From the NCBI GenBank assembly GCA_023266245.1, contig JAHFRO010000047.1, forward strand, positions 1 through 17,421: a DNA stretch of 17,421 nucleotides. The letters run 5' to 3'. This stretch comes from Betaproteobacteria bacterium. Lineage in GTDB: Bacteria; Pseudomonadota; Gammaproteobacteria; Burkholderiales; SG8-41. Made by a program: the position numbers and the translations under genes. Below, piece by piece: positions 6,150 through 14,459 of this stretch; the stretch's first letter is position 1, and the number at the start of each line of letters is the position of its first letter. The notes under the pieces were generated by a model. The model was not told where the DNA came from. It did no database searches and saw nothing but the letters and a program-made list of their open reading frames with translations.

Positions 6150-8255
6150 CTATGGCGTCGTCTGCGCTTCCGCGGCCGCCACCGCCTTCATGGAAAGCCG
6201 CAGCCGCCCCTTGTCATCGGCTTCCAGCACCTTGACGCGCACCGACTGCCCCTCCTTCAGGTGGTCGGCGACGTTGTTGACGCGTTCGTTGGCAATCTGA
6301 GAGATGTGCAGCAGCCCGTCCTTGCCCGGCAGCACGCTCACGATCGCGCCGAAATCGAGCAGCTTCAGCACCGTGCCTTCGTAGATACGCCCGACTTCCA
6401 CATCAGCAGTGATGTCCTCGATGCGCTTGCGCGCCGCCTCGCCTGCTTCCGGCGACACACAGGCGATGGTCACGGTGCCGTCGTCCTGGATGTCGATCGT
6501 GGTGCCGGTTTCTTCGGTGATCGATCGGATCACCGCGCCGCCCTTGCCGATCACGTCGCGGATCTTCTCCGGCTTGATCTTGATCGTGATGATGCGCGGC
6601 GCCCACATCGAGATCTCCGCGCGCGGCGCTTCCAGCGCCTGCTTCATCTTGCCCAGGATCAGCATGCGCCCCTCTCGTGCCTGCGTCAGCGCCACATGCA
6701 TGATTTCCTTGGTGATGCCGTTGATCTTGATGTCCATCTGCAGTGCGGTGACACCCCGCTCGGTGCCCGCGACCTTGAAATCCATGTCACCCAGATGATC
6801 CTCGTCGCCCAGGATGTCGGAAAGGACGGCGAAGCGATTGCCTTCCTTGATCAGCCCCATGGCAATGCCGGCCACATGCGCTTTTAACGGCACGCCGGCG
6901 TCCATCAGTGCCAGACACCCCCCGCACACCGAGGCCATCGAACTCGATCCGTTGGACTCGGTGATCTCGGAAACCACGCGCAGCGAATAAGCGAATTCCT
7001 CCGGGCCCGGCAACATCGCCAGCAGCGCGCGCTTGGCGAGGCGCCCGTGGCCGATCTCGCGGCGTTTGGGCGCACCGACGCGCCCGGTTTCGCCGGTCGC
7101 GTAGGGGGGCATGTTGTAATGAAGCATGAAGCGCTCACGGTACTCGCCCTGCAGCGCGTCAATGATCTGTTCGTCGCGCGAGGTGCCGAGCGTCGCCGTC
7201 ACCAGCGCCTGTGTTTCCCCGCGGGTAAACAGGGCAGAACCATGCGCACGCGGCAGCAGCCCGGTGTGGATCGAGATCGACCGCACGGTGCGCGTATTGC
7301 GTCCGTCAATGCGCGGCTCGCCATTGAGAATCTGGTTGCGCACGATCCTGGCTTCGACGTTGCTGAACTCGCTCTTCACCGCGTTCTCGTGCTCGGGGCT
7401 GGAGCCGGCGGGAACGAGCTCGACCAGCACGCGCGCGCGGATCTCGTCCAACCGCGCGCTGCGCGCCTGCTTCTGCCTGATCTGGTACGCCTGGCGCAGA
7501 TCGGCCTCGGCAAGCTGGGCGAGCTTTTCGACCAGAGACTGATCCTTCTGCGGCGGCGCCCAATCCCACACCGGGGCTCCGGCCTCCTCTACCAGCTCGT
7601 GGATCAGCTGGATGACCGCCTGCATCTGCTGGTGTCCGAACACCACTGCTCCCAGCATCACGTCCTCAGGAAGTTCCTTCGCTTCCGACTCGACCATCAG
7701 CACCGCCTGCTCGGTGCCCGCCACGACCAGGTTGAGCTGCGACGACTTCAGTTCCGTGGCAGTCGGATTCAACACGTATAGCCCGTTGAGATAACCGACC
7801 CGCGCGGCGCCGATCGGGCCGTTGAACGGAATGCCGGAGACAGCGAGCGCAGCAGAGGCACCGATCATCGCGGGAATGTCGGAGTCGATCTCGTTGTTCG
7901 ACGACACGACGGTCGCAACTATCTGCACTTCGTGGTAGAAGCTGTCGGGAAATAGCGGGCGGATCGGACGGTCAATGAGCCGGCACGTCAGGATCTCCTT
8001 CTCGGACGGACGGCCTTCGCGCTTGAAAAACCCGCCGGGAATCTTGCCCGCGGCGTAGGTCCTTTCCTGGTAATCCACGGTGAGCGGCAGGAAATCCTGT
8101 CCCGGCTCGGCCTGTTTGTTGCCCACTACAGTCACCAGCACCACCGTGTCTTCCATGTTGACCAGCACCGCGCCGGTCGCCTGGCGCGCGATTTCTCCGG
8201 TCTCGAGGGTCAGTTGGTGCCGCCCCCAAGTCAGCGCTTTTTTGATGTGTTTCAA
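6150..8255 (-). CDS. pnp: Polyribonucleotide nucleotidyltransferase (PNPase)
   Basis: Phosphorolytic 3'-5' exoribonuclease, a trimer and often a degradosome component. A TTG at 8255 is the likely start: AGGGG lies 8 nt upstream and the protein MKHIKKALTWGRHQLTLETG aligns with the family N-terminus, giving 701 residues. The longer open frame to 8384 adds unconserved residues. Two RNase PH domains are present; the second holds catalytic-site DILGDEDHLGDMDF. A KH domain (about 558-620) has the VIGKGG loop, and an S1 domain (about 620-690) has YEGTVLKLLDFGAIV and GLLHIS. It is the last gene of the rimP-pnp operon and lies 410 nt after rpsO because of an inserted repeat element. A UUG start is also, as I recall, used by E. 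coli pnp. Confidence 0.97.
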   Translation of the reverse strand: MKHIKKALTWGRHQLTLETGEIARQATGAVLVNMEDTVVLVTVVGNKQAEPGQDFLPLTVDYQERTYAAGKIPGGFFKREGRPSEKEILTCRLIDRPIRPLFPDSFYHEVQIVATVVSSNNEIDSDIPAMIGASAALAVSGIPFNGPIGAARVGYLNGLYVLNPTATELKSSQLNLVVAGTEQAVLMVESEAKELPEDVMLGAVVFGHQQMQAVIQLIHELVEEAGAPVWDWAPPQKDQSLVEKLAQLAEADLRQAYQIRQKQARSARLDEIRARVLVELVPAGSSPEHENAVKSEFSNVEARIVRNQILNGEPRIDGRNTRTVRSISIHTGLLPRAHGSALFTRGETQALVTATLGTSRDEQIIDALQGEYRERFMLHYNMPPYATGETGRVGAPKRREIGHGRLAKRALLAMLPGPEEFAYSLRVVSEITESNGSSSMASVCGGCLALMDAGVPLKAHVAGIAMGLIKEGNRFAVLSDILGDEDHLGDMDFKVAGTERGVTALQMDIKINGITKEIMHVALTQAREGRMLILGKMKQALEAPRAEISMWAPRIITIKIKPEKIRDVIGKGGAVIRSITEETGTTIDIQDDGTVTIACVSPEAGEAARKRIEDITADVEVGRIYEGTVLKLLDFGAIVSVLPGKDGLLHISQIANERVNNVADHLKEGQSVRVKVLEADDKGRLRLSMKAVAAAEAQTTP

Positions 8256-8276
8256 AGTGTTATCCCCTAATCCCAC

Positions 8277-8300
8277 AAAAAAGACCGCCCTGCGCAGTCT
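8277..8300 (-). terminator. Terminator-like hairpin in the rpsO-pnp spacer
   Basis: On the minus strand AGACTGC-GCAGG-GCGGTCT (8300-8282) forms a 7-bp stem with one G.U pair, followed by six T (8282-8277). It ends about 22 nt before the pnp TTG start. It could be the original rpsO terminator with partial readthrough, or a leader attenuator of pnp. The stem is short, so termination is probably incomplete. Confidence 0.6.
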
Positions 8301-8398
8301 CCGGTTAATGATCGTTCGGTCGAGGTAGCGCTTGCAGTGCCCTCGGGCCCAGTGTGCCGCCCAATAGGTCGCTCGCGATGCCACCCATGGGGTGTTTT

Positions 8399-8666
8399 AG
8401 AGCCTATAACACCATGAAACACACGTGCGTTGCTGCCAGAATCGGTGATGGCGCGAAGCGAGGTGCCGCAAATATTTCCCCATATTGGCAAGCCTCGCGA
8501 CAAAGCTAGCGCCGATTCTGGCTGCAACCCGAAGGGCTGGCGCGAATTTTGGCCCATGGCTTTGTCGCAAGTCCCTTGCTTAGAGTGACTAAGCGGCGGG
8601 CCTTGCTTCGCGCCCTGAGCCAAAATCGTGCCAGCGCATCGCGCGTTTCATGGTGTTATAGGCTCT
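8399..8666. mobile_element. MITE-like element with 22-bp perfect terminal inverted repeats
   Basis: Positions 8399-8420 and 8645-8666 are exact reverse complements over 22 bp (outer bases AGAGCCTATAACACC). If the outermost A/T pair is assigned to the target, TTA (8397-8399 and 8666-8668) flanks the core as a 3-bp duplication and the ends begin GAGCC. A TNA target and GAG-type ends fit some IS5-family subgroups; that assignment is inferred. Inside are further inverted pairs: 8429-8445 with 8512-8528 (16 of 17), 8497-8506 with 8559-8568 (perfect 10), and 8536-8553 with 8619-8635. No transposase frame is present. Together with 8256-8398 it makes up the 410-nt gap between pnp and rpsO. Confidence 0.85.
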
Positions 8667-8935
8667 TACTTGCGCAGACCCAGACGATCGATCAGCAGGC
8701 GGTACTTCTCGGCGTCCGCTCTCTTGAGGTAATCGAGCAGTTTGCGCCGTCGGCTCACCATCCGCAGCAGGCCACGCCGTGAATGATGGTCTTTGACGTG
8801 CGTCTTGAAGTGTTCAGTGAGGTCGGTGATGCGCGCCGTGAGCAGTGCGATCTGGACCTCCGGTGACCCGGTGTCGTCTTGTTGGCGCTGGTATTCCTTC
8901 ACCAGCTGGGCTTTCTGGTTGGTGGTAACTGCCAT
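8666..8935 (-). CDS. rpsO: 30S ribosomal protein S15
   Basis: Primary-binding small-subunit protein that contacts the 16S rRNA central-domain junction and bridge B4. The ATG at 8935 gives 89 residues, exactly the family length, and has GGAGAG just upstream; a longer frame to 8968 is not needed. Conserved features are DTGSPEVQIALLTARI, then DHHSRRGLLRMVSRRRKLLDYL, and the C-terminus IDRLGLRK. It follows truB by 62 nt and precedes pnp. The stop codon's last base coincides with the end of the MITE-like element, yet the C-terminus is intact. In E. coli S15 represses its own translation through a leader pseudoknot; whether this leader does so cannot be judged by eye. Confidence 0.98.
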   Translation of the reverse strand: MAVTTNQKAQLVKEYQRQQDDTGSPEVQIALLTARITDLTEHFKTHVKDHHSRRGLLRMVSRRRKLLDYLKRADAEKYRLLIDRLGLRK

Positions 8936-8936
8936 C

Positions 8937-8955
8937 GTACTCTCCGGTACTCTCC
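8937..8955 (-). promoter_or_regulatory. Duplicated Shine-Dalgarno upstream of rpsO
   Basis: GGAGAGTAC occurs twice with a 10-nt period (8955-8947 and 8945-8937, minus strand) directly before the rpsO ATG at 8935. Each copy carries a GGAG core. The downstream copy is at functional spacing. Confidence 0.6.
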
Positions 8956-8997
8956 CCCTGTATATCACGTTATTTTACTCTCTAACCCCTCGTTTTT

Positions 8998-9960
8998 TCA
9001 AGCAATACTTGGCTTGATGGATGAGGTGGCAGCAGCTTGGGACTTGAGCCGCCGCGGCACGATACGGCCGGGCGCTGTGACTTCTGCCACCCCCAGGAAC
9101 TCGCGGTTCGGGCCGTAGATGCGCGCCAGCCCCGCCGTGCTCGCCTCGGCACGCTCGACCGGCTGGCCCCGTCTCAAGCGCCGCGCCTCATCAGCATCGA
9201 GCTCGCAACGCGGCAGCGTCGCGACCAGCGCATCAGCCGGCAGCAGCAGCGCATCCCGCTGGGGAAGCGTCAACGGTTCGAGTTGCTCGAAAGCGACCGC
9301 CCCCGGGGACAGCGAAAAACCGCCGACTGCCGTGCGCCTCAGCCCTGAGAGGCAGGCGCCGCACCCCAGTTCACGTCCGATGTCCTCGGCCAGCACGCGC
9401 ACATAGGTGCCTTTGCTGCAGCTCACTGAAACCTGGAGCTCGTCCCCGTCGAGCGCCGTCAGGGTCAAGTCACTGATGACAACCCCGCGCGGCGCACGCG
9501 GCAGCTCCCGCCCCGCGCGTGCCAGCTTGTAAAGCGGCTGTCCGCCACGCTTGATCGCGCTGTACATCGGCGGCGTCTGCAGGATTTCTCCGACGAAGCG
9601 TTTGAGCACCTTCTCGATCTCATGCTTATTGACCATCACCGGGGCACGCGCCGTCACCTCACCCTCGAGGTCGCCGGTGGTGGTGGTAACGCCGAGCCGG
9701 ATCGAGGCGAGATAGGTCTTGTCAGCTTCCAGCAGCAGGTGGGAAAACTTGGTCGCCTCACCCAGGCATACCGGCAACAGCCCGGTCGCCAAGGGATCGA
9801 GCGTGCCGGTATGGCCGGCCTTGAGCGCGCAAAACAGGCGCCGCAACCTCTGTACCGCCGTGTGCGAGGTGATGCCGGACGGCTTGTCGAGCAGCAGCAC
9901 GCCATCGATGTTGCGCTGCTGCTGCGCCTTGCCGGCCCCGCGATGTGCTGTCCCGGTCAT
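8998..9960 (-). CDS. truB: tRNA pseudouridine(55) synthase
   Basis: Makes pseudouridine 55 in the T loop of tRNAs and has a tRNA-folding chaperone activity in E. coli. It has 320 residues (E. coli 314). The N-terminus GVLLLDKPSGITSH is the family start motif. The catalytic Asp55 lies in GHTGTLDPLATGLLPVC. KRGGQPLYKLARAGRE and CSKGTYVRVLAEDIGRELG follow, and a C-terminal PUA-like region is at about 240-305. The ATG overlaps the rbfA TGA as ATGA, so translation is probably coupled. Confidence 0.97.
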   Translation of the reverse strand: MTGTAHRGAGKAQQQRNIDGVLLLDKPSGITSHTAVQRLRRLFCALKAGHTGTLDPLATGLLPVCLGEATKFSHLLLEADKTYLASIRLGVTTTTGDLEGEVTARAPVMVNKHEIEKVLKRFVGEILQTPPMYSAIKRGGQPLYKLARAGRELPRAPRGVVISDLTLTALDGDELQVSVSCSKGTYVRVLAEDIGRELGCGACLSGLRRTAVGGFSLSPGAVAFEQLEPLTLPQRDALLLPADALVATLPRCELDADEARRLRRGQPVERAEASTAGLARIYGPNREFLGVAEVTAPGRIVPRRLKSQAAATSSIKPSIA

Positions 9961-10334
9961 TTGCGGCGTTTGCCGTGGATCGCGTCATCCGCGACCGCGG
10001 CGTCGATCAGTTGCGACAAGCGCATACCGTGCTCTACCGACGCGTCGTACTTGAACTGCAGTTGGGGCACCGTGCGCAGCTTCAGGCGTTGTGCGAGCTG
10101 GCTGCGCAGGAACCCTGCCGCGTGCTGCAGTCCCGCGGTTGTCTCATCCACCTCGGACGCTTCCCCCAGCAGCGTGAAGTAGACCTTGGCATGGGCGTTG
10201 TCCTGGGTCACTTCGACATCCGTGATGGTGATCATGCCGACGCGCGGATCCTTGAGTTCGAAGCGGATGATGTCGGATAGCTCGCGCTGCACCTGCTCCG
10301 CGATGCGGCGGCTGCGGGGGTAATCCTTCGGCAT
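9957..10334 (-). CDS. rbfA: 30S ribosome-binding factor A
   Basis: Late 30S assembly factor that binds near the 5' helix of 16S rRNA; also linked to cold adaptation. It has 125 residues, usual for the family. A single KH-like domain is visible: SRRIAEQVQRELSDIIRFEL, then DPRVGMITITDVEVTQD and AKVYFTLLG, and LKLRTVPQLQFKYDASVEHG. It sits in the canonical place between infB and truB. No clear Shine-Dalgarno is seen; the ATG lies within a small palindrome (10329-10342), so initiation may depend on ribosomes arriving from infB. Confidence 0.96.
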   Translation of the reverse strand: MPKDYPRSRRIAEQVQRELSDIIRFELKDPRVGMITITDVEVTQDNAHAKVYFTLLGEASEVDETTAGLQHAAGFLRSQLAQRLKLRTVPQLQFKYDASVEHGMRLSQLIDAAVADDAIHGKRRK

Positions 10335-10341
10335 AAATGCC

Positions 10342-10420
10342 GGTCTCAGGTTTCAGGTTTGAAGTTTCAAGTTAATACCGGCAGTCAACTTCAAACCAGA
10401 AACTTGGAACTTGAAACGCG
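10342..10420. repeat. Inverted heptamer array 5, infB-rbfA spacer
   Basis: The left arm (10342-10369) reads GGTCTCA, GGTTTCA, GGTTTGA, AGTTTCA and trails into AGTTAAT. A spacer of about 15 nt follows. The right arm (10386-10413) reads CAACTTC, AAACCAG, AAACTTG, GAACTTG, then AAACGCG. The arms are inverted (TTTGAAGTT against AACTTCAAA). It fills nearly all of the 90-nt gap between the infB stop and the rbfA start. Confidence 0.85.
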
Positions 10421-10438
10421 CACGCTAGAGCGTGCGCG
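10417..10438. repeat. Palindrome spanning the infB stop codon
   Basis: CGCGCACGCT and AGCGTGCGCG are perfect 10-bp arms with a 2-nt centre. The infB TAG (10425-10427) lies at the centre, so half the stem is coding. No T-run follows on the minus strand. Confidence 0.7.
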
Positions 10439-12950
10439 CCACCTCGACCACTTCGTAGAATTCGAGCTGGTCGCCCACCTTGATATCGTCGAAGTTCTTG
10501 AGGGAGAGGCCGCACTCGAACCCGGCTTTGACCTCCCTCATGTCGTCCTTGAAACGCTTGAGCGAATCGAGTTCGCCGTCGTGTATCACCACGTTGTCGC
10601 GCAACACCCGCACTCGTGCACTGCGCCGCACCAGTCCTTCGGATACGTAGCAGCCGGCAACGGTGCCGACCTTGGAGATCTTGAACGTCTGGCGTATCTC
10701 GACCAGCCCTAGAACGTTTTCTTTTTTCTCCGGCGCAAGCATGCCGGACAACGCCGCCTTGACGTCGTCAACGGCATCGTAAATTACGTTGTAGTAACGG
10801 ATGTCCACGCCGCTGTTCTCCGCGAGCTTGCGCGCAGCGGCATTGGCCCGCGCGTTGAAGCCGATGATTACCGCTTTCGAGGCCAGCGCCAGGTTTACAT
10901 CCGATTCGGTGATGCCGCCCACGGCAGCGTGCACGATGTTGACCTTGACCTCGTCGGTAGAAAGCTTGGTCAGGGCGTGCGACAAGCCTTCATAGGAGCC
11001 TTGAACGTCGGCCTTGATGATGAGCGAGAGTATCTTGGCCTGCCCTTCGCCCATCTGTTCGAAGATGTTCTCGAGCTTGGCCGATTGCTGTTTCGCAAGC
11101 TTGACATCGCGGAACTTGCCTCGGCGGAACAGCGCGATCTCACGCGCCTTGCGCTCGTCGCCGAGCACGATCACTTCCGAGCCCGCAACTGGCACGTCGG
11201 AGAGCCCCAGGATCTCCACCGGGATCGAAGGCCCGGCTTCTTCTATAGTGCAGCCGGTCTCGTCCAGCATCGCCCGCAGGCGGCCGAAGACCGCGCCAGC
11301 GAGCACCACATCGCCGCGCTTGAGGGTCCCGGACTGGACCAGGATGGTCGCAACCGGCCCGTGTCCCTTGTCCAGCTTGGATTCGATCACAATACCCTTC
11401 GCTGGTGTGTCCCTGGGTGCCTTCAACTCGAGCACCTCTGCCTGCAATAACAACCTCTCGAGGAGCGCGTCTATGCCCTTGCCGGTCTTGGCCGAAACTT
11501 CGACGAACATGGTGTCCCCGCCCCACTCTTCCGGGACCACTTCCCGTGCCGAGAGGTCCTGCTTGACACGGTCCGGGTTGGCCTCCGGCTTGTCTATCTT
11601 GTTGAGCGCCACCACGATCGGCACTTTGGCCGCTTTCGCATGATGGATCGCCTCTATCGTCTGCGGCATCACGCCGTCGTCCGCGGCCACCACCAGAATC
11701 ACGATATCGGTCACCTTGGCGCCGCGCGCGCGCATCGCGGTGAACGATTCGTGGCCCGGGGTATCGAGGAACGTGACCATTCCCTTTGGCGTCTCCACAT
11801 GATAGGCACCAATGTGCTGGGTGATGCCGCCGGCTTCACCGCTCGCCACGCGCGTGCGGCGGATGGTGTCGAGCAGTGAAGTCTTGCCGTGGTCGACGTG
11901 GCCCATCACGGTCACCACGGGGGCGCGCGGCTCGAGCCTGATCTCGGAGGGCGCCTGCTGTTCCTCGGCGAGGAAAGCGTCGGGTTCGCCGAGCTTGGCA
12001 CGCTTGGCAACGTGGCCCATTTCCTCGGTCACGATCATCGCGGTGTCCTGATCGAGCACCTGGTTGATGGTCACCATGGTGCTCATCTTCATCAGCACCT
12101 TGATCACCTCGGCCGCCTTGACCGACATCTTGTGCGCGAGATCGGCTACCGTGATGGTTTCCGGCACCGTTACCTCGCGCACTACGGGCTCGGTGGGTGC
12201 CGAGAATGCGTGCTGCTGCTCGCTCTCTTCCTTGTGAGCAGCGTGCCGCGCCTTGCGCTCGCGCCAGCCCAGGCCGCCCGTGACATCGCCCCGTGTCTTG
12301 ATGCTGCGGCGCTTAACGGTCTCGTCCTTCCAGACGACTTGCCTAACCTGCTGTTTTTTAGCCTTCTTCTCAGCCTTTTGAGCTTTCTCTTCCGGCTTGA
12401 CCTCGGGTTTGTGCAGGGTGCCTTCGACATGCGGGCCAGCTGCGGGTCGTGTTTCCTCTGCGTGCTTGCCCTCCGCGACCGCTTCCGCCGCCTCCTGCAC
12501 CTTCTTGCGGCGCTGCTGCTTCTTTTCCGCGTCTTCCGCCTGACGCGCCGCGAGCTCCGCCTGTTTCTTGGCTTCCGCCTCGCGCAGTGCGATTTGCTCG
12601 GCGTCGAGCACCGGCTTGGGCGCTTCGGTCGCTGCCTCGGTGTCAGCCGCATCGCGCTTTACCAACACCCGCTTCTTGCGAACCTCGATGTGAATGGTAC
12701 GCGACTTGCCGGTACCGTCGGATTTCTTGATTTCGGTGGTCTGCCGGCGCGTGAGCGTGATCTTCTGCTTGGCTTCTCTGGCGCCGTGCGCCAGCCGCAG
12801 GTAATCCAGCAGCTGGCTCTTGTCCTTCTCGGTAAGCGGCGTCTCCTCGGTGAGCGCCTTTTTCACGCCGGCAGCCTGCAGCTGCTCGATCAGGAGCGCT
12901 GTCGGCAGCCCTAGCTGCTGGGCGAATTCTGTGACGTTGATCTGCGCCAT
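10425..12950 (-). CDS. infB: Translation initiation factor IF-2
   Basis: GTPase that places initiator tRNA on the 30S subunit and promotes subunit joining. It has 841 residues, shorter than E. coli IF2-1 (890) because the linker is shorter. The N-terminal domain begins MAQINVTEFAQQLGLP. A highly charged lysine/glutamate/alanine-rich linker runs at about 105-260. The G domain has GHVDHGKT (350-357), DTPGHE (396-401) and NKID (450-453). Domains II-IV follow and end FYEVVEVART. The ATG at 12950 is 12 nt after the nusA stop. Internal starts producing a shorter isoform, as in E. coli, are possible but not evident. Confidence 0.98.
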   Translation of the reverse strand: MAQINVTEFAQQLGLPTALLIEQLQAAGVKKALTEETPLTEKDKSQLLDYLRLAHGAREAKQKITLTRRQTTEIKKSDGTGKSRTIHIEVRKKRVLVKRDAADTEAATEAPKPVLDAEQIALREAEAKKQAELAARQAEDAEKKQQRRKKVQEAAEAVAEGKHAEETRPAAGPHVEGTLHKPEVKPEEKAQKAEKKAKKQQVRQVVWKDETVKRRSIKTRGDVTGGLGWRERKARHAAHKEESEQQHAFSAPTEPVVREVTVPETITVADLAHKMSVKAAEVIKVLMKMSTMVTINQVLDQDTAMIVTEEMGHVAKRAKLGEPDAFLAEEQQAPSEIRLEPRAPVVTVMGHVDHGKTSLLDTIRRTRVASGEAGGITQHIGAYHVETPKGMVTFLDTPGHESFTAMRARGAKVTDIVILVVAADDGVMPQTIEAIHHAKAAKVPIVVALNKIDKPEANPDRVKQDLSAREVVPEEWGGDTMFVEVSAKTGKGIDALLERLLLQAEVLELKAPRDTPAKGIVIESKLDKGHGPVATILVQSGTLKRGDVVLAGAVFGRLRAMLDETGCTIEEAGPSIPVEILGLSDVPVAGSEVIVLGDERKAREIALFRRGKFRDVKLAKQQSAKLENIFEQMGEGQAKILSLIIKADVQGSYEGLSHALTKLSTDEVKVNIVHAAVGGITESDVNLALASKAVIIGFNARANAAARKLAENSGVDIRYYNVIYDAVDDVKAALSGMLAPEKKENVLGLVEIRQTFKISKVGTVAGCYVSEGLVRRSARVRVLRDNVVIHDGELDSLKRFKDDMREVKAGFECGLSLKNFDDIKVGDQLEFYEVVEVARTL

Positions 12951-12962
12951 CTCGTCTTTCGG

Positions 12963-14447
12963 TTAAGCGTTGGTCTCCGCGAACCATGGCGCACGCGCCG
13001 CCATGATGAGCTGCTTGGCGCGTTCCGCTTCCAGGCCGGTAAGCTCGATCAGATCGTCGGTGGCGAAGTCGGCGAGCGCTTCCTGGGTACCCACGCCCTT
13101 GGCGGCGAGCATGCGCGCCGTGTCGTTGTCCATGCCTTCGACCTTCATCAGGTCCTCGATGTCGTGCTCCACCTGCTCTTCGCTTACGATGGCCTGGGTG
13201 AGAAGAGCGTTGCGCGCGCGGCTGCGCAGCTCGTTCACTGTGGCCTCGTCAAAAGCCTCGATCTCCAGCATCTCGCTTAACGGCACGTAGGCGACTTCTT
13301 CCAACGTGTTGAAGCCCTCCTGCACCAGGATGTCGGCGACCTCCTCGTCGACATCGAGCTTTTCCATGAACAGCGCCCGCACGCGCGTTGCCTCTTCCTC
13401 ACCCTTCTTCTGTGACTCTTCGAGCGTCATGATGTTGAGCTCCCAGCCGGTGAGCTCGCTTGCCAGCCGCACGTTCTGGCCGCTGCGGCCGATCGCCTGG
13501 GCGAGATTCTCCTCGTCCACTACGATGTCCATGCTGTGCGCTTCCTCGTCCACCTTGATCTTGCTCACTTCCGCCGGGGCCAGCGCATTGACCACAAACT
13601 GCGCCGGATCCTCTGCCCACAGGATGATGTCGATCCGCTCTCCGGCAAGCTCCGAGGTCACCGCCTGCACGCGCGAGCCGCGCATGCCGACGCAGGTGCC
13701 GATGGGATCGATGCGCCGGTCCTTGGAAAGCACCGCGATCTTGGCGCGTGAACCCGGATCGCGCGCCGCCGCCTTGATCTCGAGCAGTCCATCTTCGAGT
13801 TCCGGCACCTCGAGCTCGAACAGTCTCACCAGGAACTCAGGCGCGATGCGCGAAAGAAGCAGTTGCGGGCCGCGGCTCGCGCGGTCGATCTTCCACACAT
13901 AGGCCCGCACGCGGTCTCCCACCCGCAGGTTCTCCTTGGGAATCATCTGATCGCGCGGCAGCATGGCTTCCAGCCGACCCGATTCGATAATCGCGCTGCC
14001 GCGCTCCATGCGCTTGATGACACCGGTGATCAGATGCTCCTTGCGCGCAAGGAAGTCGCTCAGGATCTGCTCGCGCTCCGCATCACGGATCTTTTGCAGG
14101 ATCACCTGCTTTGCCGTTTGCGCTCCGATGCGGCCGAACTCGACCGGCTCGAGTGGCTGCTCGATGTAGTCGTCGAGCTTGATTTCGGGGTTGCGCTTGC
14201 GCGCTTCGGACAGCGCGATCTGGCGCGCCGGCGACTCCACCACCTCGTCCGGCACCGCCTGCCAGCGCCGGAACGATTTGTAGTCGCCGCTCGCCGGATC
14301 GACCGCAACCCGCACCTCGACGTCCTCGTGAAAGCGTTTCTTGGTCGCCGATGCCAGCGCCAGCTCAAGCGCGGCGAACACAATGGCCTTGTCGACATTC
14401 TTCTCCCGCGCCAAGGCGTCGACCAGCAACAAAATTTCACGACTCAT
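12963..14447 (-). CDS. nusA: Transcription termination/antitermination protein NusA
   Basis: RNA polymerase-binding elongation factor that stimulates pausing and intrinsic termination and takes part in rRNA antitermination. It has 494 residues (E. coli 495). The N-terminal domain begins EILLLVDALAREKNVDK. An S1 domain (about 135-200) includes GVIKRMERGSAIIE. KH domains 1 and 2 follow, with CVGMRGSRVQAV and AIGRSGQNVRLAS. Two C-terminal helix-hairpin-helix repeats, as in gammaproteobacteria and betaproteobacteria, are at about 360-490. GGAG precedes the ATG at 14447. It sits between rimP and infB; its own level may be set by the leader hairpin at 14909-14930. Confidence 0.98.
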   Translation of the reverse strand: MSREILLLVDALAREKNVDKAIVFAALELALASATKKRFHEDVEVRVAVDPASGDYKSFRRWQAVPDEVVESPARQIALSEARKRNPEIKLDDYIEQPLEPVEFGRIGAQTAKQVILQKIRDAEREQILSDFLARKEHLITGVIKRMERGSAIIESGRLEAMLPRDQMIPKENLRVGDRVRAYVWKIDRASRGPQLLLSRIAPEFLVRLFELEVPELEDGLLEIKAAARDPGSRAKIAVLSKDRRIDPIGTCVGMRGSRVQAVTSELAGERIDIILWAEDPAQFVVNALAPAEVSKIKVDEEAHSMDIVVDEENLAQAIGRSGQNVRLASELTGWELNIMTLEESQKKGEEEATRVRALFMEKLDVDEEVADILVQEGFNTLEEVAYVPLSEMLEIEAFDEATVNELRSRARNALLTQAIVSEEQVEHDIEDLMKVEGMDNDTARMLAAKGVGTQEALADFATDDLIELTGLEAERAKQLIMAARAPWFAETNA

Positions 14448-14459
14448 CCCGATCTCCTG

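Noticed and set aside
8256..8384. N-terminal extension of PNPase from a GTG at 8384
   Set aside because: The residues before 8255 do not match PNPase, cross the hairpin and T run, and a well-spaced AGGGG precedes the TTG at 8255.
11889..12914. 341-residue open frame opposite infB
   Set aside because: Antisense to the IF2 linker and G domain; its leucine-rich look comes from the complement of lysine/glutamate codons.
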